Below are positions 48,897-57,347 of a stretch of DNA of 64,000 nt, piece after piece. Source of the stretch: Alishewanella longhuensis (GTDB taxonomy: Bacteria > Pseudomonadota > Gammaproteobacteria > Enterobacterales > Alteromonadaceae); contig NZ_BNAO01000010.1 of NCBI RefSeq assembly GCF_014653435.1, positions 1-64,000 on the forward strand, written 5' to 3'. Each line of letters opens with the position of its first letter. The stretch's first letter is position 1. Below the pieces are notes generated by a model. That model was not told where the DNA came from. It searched no databases and saw nothing but the letters and a program-made list of their open reading frames with translations. The position numbers and the translations under genes were made by a program.

Positions 48897-50495
48897 TTAA
48901 CGTGTGAATTCATATAATGTTGGCGCATTGGGCCCAATCGGTGCACCAATTAGGAATACCCAAACGTAAAACAATACTACCCAACCAACAAAAAACACCA
49001 TGGTATAAGGCAGCATGGTAGCAATTAGGGTACCTATACCCATATCTTTTTTATAGCGCGCAGCAACTGCCAAAATCAGCCCAAAGTAGCTCATCATAGG
49101 TGTAATAAGGTTAGTAACAGAGTCACCAATCCGGTAAGCCGCCTGAATCACTTCTGGCGAGTAACCCACAATCATTAACATCGGCACAAAGATAGGCGCA
49201 AAAATAGCCCACTGTGCTGAAGCAGAGCCAAGGGATAAGTTAACAATGGCGCACATGGCAATAAAGAAGAAAAACACTTCGGGCCCTGTCAGGCCAATAG
49301 TTTGCAGCATCGTTGCCCCTTTCACCGCCATAATGGCGCCTAAATTAGACCAACTGAAAAAGGCTACAAACTGCGCGGCAAAAAATACCAACACAATGTA
49401 AAGCCCCATCGAGCTCATACTTTTTGCCATGGCATTAATCACATCGCGATCGGTTTTCATGGTACCGACGATACGGCCATACACATAGCCAGGGATACCA
49501 AAGGTTATAAAGATAAAGACCACTATACCTTTAAGAAAGGGAGAATCTTCCACCGAACCCGTGATAGGGTTACGCAATACGCCATTTTCTGGCACCACAC
49601 TTAATGCCAACAATAAACACAGACCAAAAAAGACTAAACCGGCCCCCTTTAAACCACGCTTTTCAGCTGCGGTCAGCGGTTCTAATTTTTGCTCGCCTAA
49701 GTCAACCGTTGCGTCTGTCGGGTTGTATTTGCCGAGTTTAGGCTCTACAATTTTTTCGGTAACAAAGGCGCCCAAAATAGCGATAAGGAAGGTACTGACA
49801 ATCATAAAGTACCAGTTTGCTTCGGGTCCTACTACATAATTTGGATCAATCAGGTTAGCAGCTGAGGTGGTAAAACCCGCTAACAAAGGGTCAACAGTAC
49901 CGATAAATAAGTTAGCACTATAACCACCTGACACACCGGCAAAGGCCGCCGCTAAGCCAGCAAGTGGATGCCGACCCAAGGAATAGAATATTAATGCCGC
50001 CATCGGAATTAATACTACATAGCCCAGCTCAGAGGCTGTGTTGGAAATAATACCGGCAAAAACGATAGTCACGGTAACCATGCGCTTAGAGGCATTCATT
50101 ACCAAGCCACGCATAGCAGCGGAAATTAAACCCGAGTGCTCCGCCACGCTCACGCCCAGCAGCGCAACCAACACCACGCCAAGTGGCGCAAAGCCAGTGA
50201 AATTAGTCACTAGGTTAGAGACTATGCGATGCAAGCCATCTACCGTCATTAAACTCACTACCCGGATAGTACCATCGGCAGCACGGCCTGCGGCACCTTC
50301 TGGCCTAGGGTCTATTGCACTTACGTCAAAATAGGCGGCAATACCGCTACCCAGCACTACGGCCAGCGCAAAACAGGCAAAAAGGGTAACAGGATGCGGT
50401 AATAAATTTCCCAAAAACTCTACGGTATCGAGAAAACGTGTAAACCAACCACGCTTTTCAGCAACGCTGTTCTGCGCTTTGCTGGAGTTTGTCAT
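48897..50495 (-). CDS. AbgT family transporter
   Basis: A 532-aa membrane protein with about ten hydrophobic segments, resembling AbgT/MtrF. Recognisable parts are VEFLGNLLPHPVTLFACFALAVVLGSG, GVVLVALLGVSVAEHSGLISA, the GSASAQWAIFAPIFVPMLM re-entrant region and GDSVTNLITPMMSYFGLIL. AbgT imports p-aminobenzoyl-glutamate, while MtrF and YdaH export sulfonamides and related compounds; direction and substrate are open here. A perfect CRP core lies 30 bp upstream. Confidence 0.9.
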   Translation of the reverse strand: MTNSSKAQNSVAEKRGWFTRFLDTVEFLGNLLPHPVTLFACFALAVVLGSGIAAYFDVSAIDPRPEGAAGRAADGTIRVVSLMTVDGLHRIVSNLVTNFTGFAPLGVVLVALLGVSVAEHSGLISAAMRGLVMNASKRMVTVTIVFAGIISNTASELGYVVLIPMAALIFYSLGRHPLAGLAAAFAGVSGGYSANLFIGTVDPLLAGFTTSAANLIDPNYVVGPEANWYFMIVSTFLIAILGAFVTEKIVEPKLGKYNPTDATVDLGEQKLEPLTAAEKRGLKGAGLVFFGLCLLLALSVVPENGVLRNPITGSVEDSPFLKGIVVFIFITFGIPGYVYGRIVGTMKTDRDVINAMAKSMSSMGLYIVLVFFAAQFVAFFSWSNLGAIMAVKGATMLQTIGLTGPEVFFFFIAMCAIVNLSLGSASAQWAIFAPIFVPMLMIVGYSPEVIQAAYRIGDSVTNLITPMMSYFGLILAVAARYKKDMGIGTLIATMLPYTMVFFVGWVVLFYVWVFLIGAPIGPNAPTLYEFTR

Positions 50496-50895
50496 TAATT
50501 GTGTCCTCTTGGTATACAGCGTGCTGTGATAGCCATCACAGCGTTTTAACAGGCTTCATTATTATCATTTTAGAGCTTTACAGTGCGGCGAAACCGCAAT
50601 TTAAAAAGGCTGAAGCGCTGCCGGGTACGTAAAGGGGCTAAATTTATCACAGGAACGCTTAAGCGCAAAGCGGCAAAGGGTTAGGCTGCGGCACAGGCTC
50701 GATAGTTAACAGCAATAAAACAAGCTGGGCCTGAGCGACCGTTTGACCTTGCACACTAACCGGCTTAACTGATACTCGTCACTTACACCATTAACTAGCT
50801 CCCACTTAACTAGCACTAAAGTACCGTTGTCGTGCTAACAGCGTTTTTTTACTATGAGCAAAAGCGAATAGACGTCATCTAGCAGGAGAGCAATT
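50496..50895. other. Divergent region between abgT and the hydroxybutyrate dehydrogenase gene
   Basis: About 400 bases without a convincing gene. It carries the CRP site at 50525-50540 and presumably the promoters of both divergent genes. Confidence 0.6.
50525..50540. promoter_or_regulatory. CRP binding site upstream of the AbgT transporter gene
   Basis: TGTGATAGCCATCACA: TGTGA-N6-TCACA with both half-sites perfect and extended symmetry (CTGTGAT/ATCACAG). It is centred about 37 bp before the abgT start; the distance to its promoter is unknown. Confidence 0.82.
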
Positions 50896-51645
50896 ATGCG
50901 GGTTGTGATAACAGGTGCTACCGGAGGTATTGGTTTTGCCGTAGCGGAGGCCTTTGCCAAAGCTGGCCACGAAGTGGTCCTGGCAGATTTAAACGAAAGC
51001 GCCTTGCAAGAAAAAACAGCGCTGCTTTTAGCTGCCGGCTGGCAAGCACATTATAGCGTGCTGGATGTAACCAATGCGCAGCAGATTAGCGACTGTGCTG
51101 CGCGCTTTCCTGCCGATATTTTAATTAACAATGCCGGTATTCAGCATGTTGCGAGGCTGGAAGACTTCCCTCCTGAGCAATGGCGGTTATTGTTAGAGGT
51201 CATGCTAACCGGCCCAGCCATGTTAACCCGTGCTATGTTGCCAGCAATGCGCGAGCGTAATTTTGGCCGGGTCATTAACATTGGCTCTATTCATGCGCTG
51301 GTGGCCTCGCCTTTTAAATCAGCCTATGTGGCAGCAAAGCATGGTCTACTCGGCTTTAGCAAAGTGATCGCCTTAGAAAATGCCGATAAAAACTTTACCA
51401 TTAATACCATTTGCCCCGCTTATGTAAAAACACCGCTGGTTGAAAAGCAAATTGCTGCGCAGGCAAAAGAACACAACCTCACCGAGCAACAAGTCATAGA
51501 GCAAATTATGCTGGCGCCTATGCCACAAAAAGCCTTTATTGATGTCAGTGAAATAGCAGCCACAGCGCTATTTTTATGCCAAGAAGGGGCTAAGCATATT
51601 ACCGCCCAAACACTAGTCTTAGACGGTGGTTGGACAGCACGTTAA
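50896..51645 (+). CDS. 3-hydroxybutyrate dehydrogenase (SDR family)
   Basis: A 249-aa short-chain dehydrogenase. The nucleotide motif is TGATGGIGFAVAEAF; NNAGIQHV and the catalytic Ser/Tyr/Lys are in INIGSIHALVASPFKSAYVAAKHG. The NTICPAYVKTPLVEKQI segment and overall length match bacterial D-3-hydroxybutyrate dehydrogenases, which oxidise hydroxybutyrate to acetoacetate. CAGGAGAG precedes the ATG. The downstream CrbS-like kinase fits a role in acetate or short-chain acid metabolism. Confidence 0.88.
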   Translation: MRVVITGATGGIGFAVAEAFAKAGHEVVLADLNESALQEKTALLLAAGWQAHYSVLDVTNAQQISDCAARFPADILINNAGIQHVARLEDFPPEQWRLLLEVMLTGPAMLTRAMLPAMRERNFGRVINIGSIHALVASPFKSAYVAAKHGLLGFSKVIALENADKNFTINTICPAYVKTPLVEKQIAAQAKEHNLTEQQVIEQIMLAPMPQKAFIDVSEIAATALFLCQEGAKHITAQTLVLDGGWTAR

Positions 51646-51738
51646 GCAGGAAACAGGAGCGGCGGTTATGCGGCTGGTAGTAAGCTATAATCTCAGGCAC
51701 AATCAGGTCATTCCTCCTTGTCGATAGCTGCCACTGAA

Positions 51739-54700
51739 ATGATTCAAAATGGCAGCGGCATAGGCTTAGCCACCCTTGCCGCCATTTCACTGCTGTATTT
51801 GTTGGTGCTGTACTGCGTAGGTATTTTTGGCCGGCGCATTACCGCACAGCACCCGCTTGCGCCCTGGGTATTTAGCTTAGCGCTGTCTATCTATTGCACC
51901 TCCTGGGCTTTTTATGGAGTTACCGCCCAGGCGGTGGTTAATGGTTGGTGGCTACCGCCTACCTATATTGGTTCTTTTATTCTATTTTGGTTCGGTTTTA
52001 AACTCATGTCGCGGGTGGCAGTGGCCTGTCGCCGCTATCGTATTACCTCTATTGCTGACTTTATCGCTACCCGCTTTGGCCATTCCCGCCGCTTAGCGGT
52101 GCTTATCACCTTAATTCTGATTATGACGGTGATCCCCTACATCACCCTGCAATTGCATGCGGTAGCCACCAGCATCAATACCTTGGTTGGCGCAGAAACG
52201 GGTGAGCATTGGTACACCGATACCGGGCTGTATGTATGCTTATGGATGGCGGTCTTTGCCTTACTCTTTGTGGGTAAAAGTGCCCGAGCGCATCAGCCTA
52301 ATCCGGGTTTAATGACGGCCATCGCGTTTGAATCACTGGTTAAGTTGCTCGCTCTGCTGGCCATTGCGGCCTTTGTCGGCTTTGGCATCTTTGATGGCTT
52401 TGGCAATATCTTTCAACTTGCGGCCGACAGCAGCGCGGTTCAAAAGGTACAGCAGCAGGCGCTTCCTACTTATAGCTATTGGATCCATGTGTTACTGGGC
52501 TTTGCTGCTACCCTCTGCCTACCCTGGTTATTTCATGTTAGCTTTGTCGAAAATCAACGCCTTAGCCATTTACGCAGTGCCCGCTGGATCTTCCCGCTGT
52601 ATTTACTGCTAATGGGTGCCTTTACTCTGCCACTTGGCCTGGCCGGCATTATGTTACTCGGTGAAAATGCCAATATTGATCTGGTAGTACTGCAACTCCC
52701 GCTTGCCGCCAACCGCACCGATATGGCGCTTTTGGCTTATTTAGGCGGTTTTTCTGCGGCGACCAGTATGGTGGTGGTGGCCACGGTAGTATTAGGTATT
52801 TTAATTACCAATGAACTGTTAGTCCCACTCTTGTTCAGACGCACCAATCTGGTCGATGGCCAAACGCAAGGTGTCAAAGTAGCAACCTTGCGCCGCCTGG
52901 CCATGCTAGTGGTGCTGGCACTGGGGTTTATTTACTACCGCTTTATCGGCACAGGCACCGGTTTAGCACAACTGGGGCTAATGGCTTTTGCGTTAGTGGC
53001 ACAGCTGGCACCCGCGCTTATTATGGGGTTATTTTCACGGCGGATAAATCGTCAGGGTGCCATCGCAGGACTTTGTAGTGGTGCCTGTATCTGGGCTTAC
53101 GTGCTGCTGTTCCCTGAGTTAGTGCGGGCAGGCATTATTTACAGCGTGATCCCCGAGGTTGGACCTTTTGCCATCAGTTGGTTAGCTCCACAACATTTAT
53201 TCGGTTGGCAAGGCGACAGTATTACACTCGGTGTGTTACTAAGTTTAAGTATCAATTGCTTAATCACCTTACTGGTCAGCCAGTTTAGCAATACGGGTAT
53301 TAGTGAATGGCTACAAAGCGGCCGCTTTTTGCGTAGCAGCAAAGAGCCACTACAAAAACCGCTGCAACAATTAAGTAGCCAGGAATGTTATTTGCTGGTG
53401 CGCCGTTTCGCTGGGGAGCGAGAAGCGCAGCGTTTATTGCAACGTAATTTAAAAGAACAAACACCTGATTTACAACGCTTAGCCAGTGCCAATCTGTTAC
53501 AGGCAACCGAGCGCAGCCTAGCAGCTGTACTTGGGGGGGCCTCGATGCGTTTGGTGATGGATGCTTGTGGTCGCCATGCCGGCTTACCCATGGAAACAGT
53601 AGAACGTTTTGTTGATGAGGCCGGCCAGGTGTTTCGGTTTAATCAGGGGTTATTGCTTTCCACCATCGATAATATTAGTCAGGGCATAGCGGTAGTAGAT
53701 GCCGATCAGCGGGTTATTGCCTGGAATCAGCGTTATATCGACATGTTTGCCTATCCACCGGCCATGGTAGAAGTGGGTAAACCGGTCGCCGATCTTATCC
53801 GCTTTAATATGCAGCGCGGCTTAATAGACAGCCAGGATATTGAAACGGAAGTAGCAAAACGCCTGGACTTTTTGCGCCAGGGTAGCCAATACCGGGTACA
53901 ACGCCAGCAACAAGATGGCAGGGTACTGGAGATCCAAGGCAATCCGCTGCCCGGAGGCGGCTTTGTTACCACCTATACCGACATCAGCTCCTTTATTGCC
54001 GTACAGCAGCAGCTGGAACAAAGTAATCAATTATTAGAGCAGCGTGTGGCCGAGCGTACCAGTGAACTACAGCAGTTAAATAACCAATTGCAACTGACCC
54101 AACAACAGCTAGAGGCCACTACCGTCGCCAAAACCCGCTTTTTTGCCGCTGCAGGCCACGATCTGATGCAACCTTTTAATGCTGCGGCGCTATTTGCCAG
54201 CCTGCTTCGGCAAAAAGCCACGGAGCCAGAACTGCAACAACTGAGTGAAAATTTAAGTCAGTCGCTTAATTCTGCCGAAGAGCTGCTAACCGCTATTTTA
54301 GATTTAACCAAACTTGATTCCGGTGTCGTTAAAGCCCGCCATCAAGCCATACCGGTACAGCAGCTACTGGACGATATTGGCCGAGATGCCGCTATTTTGG
54401 CAGAGAAAAAAGGCCTAGCCTTACATATAGTACCCTGTAATTTAACGGTGAATACCGATCGTAAGCTGCTGAAAAGAGTCCTGCAAAACTTACTGGCCAA
54501 TGCTATCCGTTATACCCCTAAGGGCCGAGTTGTTTTAGGAGTAAAACGCCGTGGTGTTATGCTGCAACTCTGTGTATTAGACACCGGTGTGGGTATTGCC
54601 AAGGCCGACCAACAACGTATTTTTGAAGAATTTCAACAAGGTAGCCAGCCCGACCAAAAAGGCTTAGGACTGGGTTTAGCCATAGCCCATCGTATTAGCA

Positions 54701-55215
54701 CCATCCTTGAGCATCCTTTAACCGTGCAATCGACAGAAGGTCGCGGCAGCTGCTTTAGTCTATTGTTACCCAGAGTAAGCAACGACACTATTACGGTTGC
54801 CCCGTTAACGAACGAGCCAGCTATAAGTAAAGATATTAGCGCCAGCTTTACCGGTAAAAAAGTACTGTTACTGGATAATGAACCGCAGCTACTGCATGCG
54901 GTAACCACCCTGTTACAAAGCTGGCACTGCCAAGTCACCAGTGTACAGGACCCCGCTGCAGTACTAGCCGCCTTGCAGCAAGGCTTTGTGCCCGATATCT
55001 GTTTATTTGATTATCACCTGGATAATGGCGCCACCGGTATTGAGGTGGCAAACCAACTTAGCGCACATTTTGCACTAAATGTGCCCGTAGTGATTAACTC
55101 AGCCGATCATGATCAGCAGATCCGCGAGTTGGCACTAAGTAGCGGTTTTTATTTTTTACTGAAACCGCTAAAGCCAGTAGCATTAAAACGACTATTTCAA
55201 CGCTTGTTGAAATAA
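51739..55215 (+). CDS. CrbS-like hybrid sensor histidine kinase with Na+/solute symporter domain
   Basis: An approximately 1158-aa hybrid kinase. Domains: SSF/PutP-like transporter with about 13 transmembrane segments (to residue ~560), a PAS domain (LLLSTIDNISQGIAVVDADQRVIAWNQRYIDMF, near 640), a coiled coil, phosphoacceptor His in AAAGHDLMQPFNAA, ATPase with NLLANAIRYTP and KGLGLGLAIAHR, and a C-terminal receiver with phospho-Asp in LFDYHLDNG. This layout is that of CrbS, which with CrbR controls acetyl-CoA synthetase. A TTG at 51718 is an alternative start; neither has a strong ribosome-binding site. The CrbR-like regulator lies 6.1 kb away on the opposite strand. Confidence 0.88.
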   Translation: MIQNGSGIGLATLAAISLLYLLVLYCVGIFGRRITAQHPLAPWVFSLALSIYCTSWAFYGVTAQAVVNGWWLPPTYIGSFILFWFGFKLMSRVAVACRRYRITSIADFIATRFGHSRRLAVLITLILIMTVIPYITLQLHAVATSINTLVGAETGEHWYTDTGLYVCLWMAVFALLFVGKSARAHQPNPGLMTAIAFESLVKLLALLAIAAFVGFGIFDGFGNIFQLAADSSAVQKVQQQALPTYSYWIHVLLGFAATLCLPWLFHVSFVENQRLSHLRSARWIFPLYLLLMGAFTLPLGLAGIMLLGENANIDLVVLQLPLAANRTDMALLAYLGGFSAATSMVVVATVVLGILITNELLVPLLFRRTNLVDGQTQGVKVATLRRLAMLVVLALGFIYYRFIGTGTGLAQLGLMAFALVAQLAPALIMGLFSRRINRQGAIAGLCSGACIWAYVLLFPELVRAGIIYSVIPEVGPFAISWLAPQHLFGWQGDSITLGVLLSLSINCLITLLVSQFSNTGISEWLQSGRFLRSSKEPLQKPLQQLSSQECYLLVRRFAGEREAQRLLQRNLKEQTPDLQRLASANLLQATERSLAAVLGGASMRLVMDACGRHAGLPMETVERFVDEAGQVFRFNQGLLLSTIDNISQGIAVVDADQRVIAWNQRYIDMFAYPPAMVEVGKPVADLIRFNMQRGLIDSQDIETEVAKRLDFLRQGSQYRVQRQQQDGRVLEIQGNPLPGGGFVTTYTDISSFIAVQQQLEQSNQLLEQRVAERTSELQQLNNQLQLTQQQLEATTVAKTRFFAAAGHDLMQPFNAAALFASLLRQKATEPELQQLSENLSQSLNSAEELLTAILDLTKLDSGVVKARHQAIPVQQLLDDIGRDAAILAEKKGLALHIVPCNLTVNTDRKLLKRVLQNLLANAIRYTPKGRVVLGVKRRGVMLQLCVLDTGVGIAKADQQRIFEEFQQGSQPDQKGLGLGLAIAHRISTILEHPLTVQSTEGRGSCFSLLLPRVSNDTITVAPLTNEPAISKDISASFTGKKVLLLDNEPQLLHAVTTLLQSWHCQVTSVQDPAAVLAALQQGFVPDICLFDYHLDNGATGIEVANQLSAHFALNVPVVINSADHDQQIRELALSSGFYFLLKPLKPVALKRLFQRLLK

Positions 55216-55231
55216 CCTAGCCTTGGCTAGG
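55216..55231 (+). terminator. Hairpin after the CrbS-like gene
   Basis: CCTAGCCTTGGCTAGG, a perfect inverted repeat starting just past the stop codon. There is no T-tract, so it is a weak terminator at best. Confidence 0.45.
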
Positions 55232-55488
55232 CTGGCCTAAGCTGCCAAGCTGGCAAAGATTGCTCGGCTGACAAAGCTAACTAAGTGCATTACCGCGCGC
55301 CCTTCTGCAAACTTTGCACACAACAGGAAAAGCACCGTGAGCTATAGCACTCAATAACTTAGCTGATTTTTATTATTCTACAAATTAAAAAATGCTGTTT
55401 TTATAATCATAAATTCTAAAAAACCACTTTACGGCCCACCAAACATTTTCTATATATAAATTACTTTAAATTTACATATAAATCACAA
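55232..55488. other. Leader region of the microcin-like cassette
   Basis: The first half is of ordinary composition; from about 55360 the DNA turns very AT-rich, with several TATATA and ATATAA -10-like strings before the HlyD-like gene. The cassette promoter should lie here, and the composition change may mark an acquisition boundary. Confidence 0.5.
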
Positions 55489-56739
55489 ATGACCCGTGAA
55501 CCTCTTTTCAGATTAGCCGCGGTAAAACAGCAAGCCAATCGCCTGGAGGGTGAAGTCATTATTGCGCAGCCGCTCAGTACCAGCGTACTAACAGTTAGTT
55601 TAGTGCTAATGGTAATCGCCATGCTAAGCTTTCTGGCTGGGTCAGACTTTAACCGCAAGGCTACTGTCAGCGGCTATTTACAACCCGATATTGGCTTAGC
55701 CAAAGTACATGCGAGTCGGCCAGGCATTATTAGTGAGCTTCTTATTGAAGATGGCGCCAGTGTAAATGCCGGCCAGCCATTAGTTCGGTTAACCATACCA
55801 GAGTACCTGGCAGAGGGCAGCAGTTTAGTTGACAGCCTACGCTTAAGCCTGCAACAACAGCAACTGCTGCTTACGCAAAGACGCGAGCAGCTGTTAATGC
55901 AGTACCAGCAACAGCAACAAGAGTTAACTGAGCGTTTAGCCTATCACCAAAGTGTATTAAGTGAACTTAAACAACAAAGCACGCTGTTACAGCAGCGCTG
56001 GCAATTACAACAACAGCGCTTTGCCAAGCTAACCCAGCTAAAAGAGCAAGGGGTGATTAGTAAAGTCGATTGGCAGCTACAACAAGAAAACCTGCTGCAA
56101 CTAGAGCAGCAAGTAGCGGAGCAAAAAGCCAATAAACAGAACCAATTAGCCGCGATGGCGCAGCTTGCCGGGCAATTGCAGCGCCTTCCTTCTGAGCAAC
56201 AGCAACAGCTGGCGCTATTGGATAGCGAATCATCACGCTTAGAGCAACAACAGTTAGAACTGCAAGCACGTAATCAGCTATTAATTACCGCGCCAGTTAG
56301 CGGCCGTGTCACTAATTTAATCGCCGAGCCAGGTCAGAATATTCATAGCAGCCAGCCATTGCTAACCATCTTGCCAGCAAATGCTCAGTTGCAAGCGATC
56401 TTATTGGTGCCAACCCGTGCCTATGGTTTTGTTAGCCCAGGCCAGCGCACCCGCCTGCGTTTTGACGCCTTTCCTTATCAACGCTTTGGTTTATATGAAG
56501 GTGAAGTATTAAAAACCGGTCAGGCCATTATCTTACCAAATGAAGTAGACATGCCTATCGCCATTCAGGAACCCGTGTATCGGGTAGCAGTAGCTCTGGA
56601 TGCGCAAGAGATCCGCGCTTACGGCACAACATTCCCGCTGCAATCGGGCATGCTGCTAAGCGCAGATATCGTGCTGGAGCAACGCAGCCTCCTCAGCTGG
56701 TTGCTTGAGCCGATTTTAAGCCTAAAAGGGCGATTGTAA
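55489..56739 (+). CDS. HlyD/CvaA-type membrane fusion protein
   Basis: A 416-aa periplasmic adaptor. One transmembrane helix (about residues 30-52) is followed by a lipoyl half-motif (HASRPGIISELLIEDGASVNAGQPLVRL), a long Gln-rich coiled-coil hairpin (about 110-270) and the second half-motif (ITAPVSGRVTNLIAEPGQNI) with a beta-barrel region. It resembles CvaA, the colicin V secretion adaptor, more than tripartite drug-efflux adaptors. It would bridge the C39 ABC exporter downstream to an outer-membrane channel (TolC, not in this window). It is the first gene of the cassette. Confidence 0.9.
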   Translation: MTREPLFRLAAVKQQANRLEGEVIIAQPLSTSVLTVSLVLMVIAMLSFLAGSDFNRKATVSGYLQPDIGLAKVHASRPGIISELLIEDGASVNAGQPLVRLTIPEYLAEGSSLVDSLRLSLQQQQLLLTQRREQLLMQYQQQQQELTERLAYHQSVLSELKQQSTLLQQRWQLQQQRFAKLTQLKEQGVISKVDWQLQQENLLQLEQQVAEQKANKQNQLAAMAQLAGQLQRLPSEQQQQLALLDSESSRLEQQQLELQARNQLLITAPVSGRVTNLIAEPGQNIHSSQPLLTILPANAQLQAILLVPTRAYGFVSPGQRTRLRFDAFPYQRFGLYEGEVLKTGQAIILPNEVDMPIAIQEPVYRVAVALDAQEIRAYGTTFPLQSGMLLSADIVLEQRSLLSWLLEPILSLKGRL

Positions 56740-56767
56740 GGCTCAGTAAGAGCCAACCTTTAACTTA

Positions 56768-56792
56768 AAACGTCTCAAGGAGAGATATTATG
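56768..56792 (+). repeat. 25-bp ribosome-binding module, copy 1
   Basis: AAACGTCTCAAGGAGAGATA followed by TTATG. It differs from copy 2 at one position. It contains the AAGGAG ribosome-binding site and the start codon of the first leader peptide. Confidence 0.9.
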
Positions 56793-56921
56793 CAAGAATT
56801 AACATTTGAGCAAGTTGAAGTTGTTAGTGGTGGTGTAAATAATGCTCCGAAAGGTGCCACAATTCAGGATCCCCGAAAGACAATTGAAAATGAATTAAAG
56901 GAAATACTAAACAAGCCTTGA
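56790..56921 (+). CDS. Microcin-like precursor with double-glycine leader (43 aa)
   Basis: A 43-aa ORF. The leader MQELTFEQVEVVSGG ends in Gly14-Gly15 and fits the double-glycine leader of C39-processed peptides (compare the MccV-type pattern of L-x-x-x-E-x-x-x-V-S-G-G). The predicted mature peptide is 28 residues, starting VNNAPKGATIQDPRK and ending ELKEILNKP, with a predicted helical C-terminal half and no Cys. AAGGAG precedes the start. The mature part has no recognisable bacteriocin family. Its stop overlaps the next small ORF in TGATG. Confidence 0.85.
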   Translation: MQELTFEQVEVVSGGVNNAPKGATIQDPRKTIENELKEILNKP

Positions 56922-57040
56922 TGGAGCAGTTTAAACTTGCGGAAAAAGCACGTTTTTCAATCGTTAGAGCTGCTAAGAACATATATCGTGCCAGGAAGAT
57001 TTATCCTGCTTTAAAAGTTATAATTTTTAACAGATTTTAA
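56921..57040 (+). CDS. Unknown 39-aa strongly cationic peptide ORF
   Basis: A 39-aa ORF starting inside the stop of the previous gene (TGATG), so translation is probably coupled. The peptide starts MEQFKLAEKARFSIVRAAKN and ends YPALKVIIFNRF. It has ten Lys/Arg against two Glu, net charge about +8, with aromatic and hydrophobic residues spaced as in an amphipathic helix. It has no double-glycine leader. It might be the second peptide of a pair, an immunity or self-protection peptide, or a spurious ORF. No family recognised. Confidence 0.5.
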   Translation: MEQFKLAEKARFSIVRAAKNIYRARKIYPALKVIIFNRF

Positions 57041-57088
57041 TTTTCCGAATACGACTATAACGTTCAACAAGCAAAAACTTTAAGCAAT

Positions 57089-57113
57089 AAACGTCTCAAG
57101 GAGAGATAATATG
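57089..57113 (+). repeat. 25-bp ribosome-binding module, copy 2
   Basis: Same 20 bases as copy 1, then ATATG. The two copies are 321 bp apart and each drives one leader-peptide gene. Confidence 0.9.
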
Positions 57114-57284
57114 AAAAAACAAAATACTATTCAGGAACTTACCTTTGAACAAGCCAGAAATGTGAGTGGTGCTCAAACCACCGTGACTACTTGCACAAGT
57201 ACAGAGAGGACCATAGGACGCTGTACTGCGAGGAGATGCACAAAGGTTGAGGTAAAAGTCTGCAATACGGTGACAAAACCTTAA
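57111..57284 (+). CDS. Microcin-like precursor with Gly-Ala leader and four cysteines (57 aa)
   Basis: A 57-aa ORF with leader MKKQNTIQELTFEQARNVSGA ending Gly20-Ala21, an accepted C39 cleavage site. The ELTFEQ...VSG block is shared with the 43-aa peptide. The predicted 36-residue mature peptide is Thr- and Arg-rich with Cys28, Cys38, Cys43 and Cys51, enough for two disulfides, and net charge about +5. A secreted cationic disulfide-stapled peptide is therefore likely. Its activity is unknown. A hairpin follows 16 bases after its stop. Confidence 0.88.
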   Translation: MKKQNTIQELTFEQARNVSGAQTTVTTCTSTERTIGRCTARRCTKVEVKVCNTVTKP

Positions 57285-57300
57285 TAAATGTATGTGTATA

Positions 57301-57333
57301 TAAGCCCTCAGTGTAATCAGAGGGCTTATTTAG
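57301..57333 (+). terminator. Hairpin after the four-cysteine peptide
   Basis: TAAGCCCTC (57301-57309) pairs perfectly with GAGGGCTTA (57320-57328) around a 10-base loop, followed by TTTAG. It could partly terminate transcription and so raise precursor mRNA relative to the downstream genes. Confidence 0.72.
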
Positions 57334-57347
57334 ACTATGGAGCTTTT

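Noticed and set aside
56740-56754. GGCTC-AGTAA-GAGCC hairpin after the HlyD-like gene
   Set aside because: Five-base stem without a T-tract; too weak to call a terminator.
57288-57347. Upstream extension of the ClpP-fold gene
   Set aside because: It would put the 57301-57328 hairpin inside the coding sequence; the ATG at 57348 has a GGAG site.
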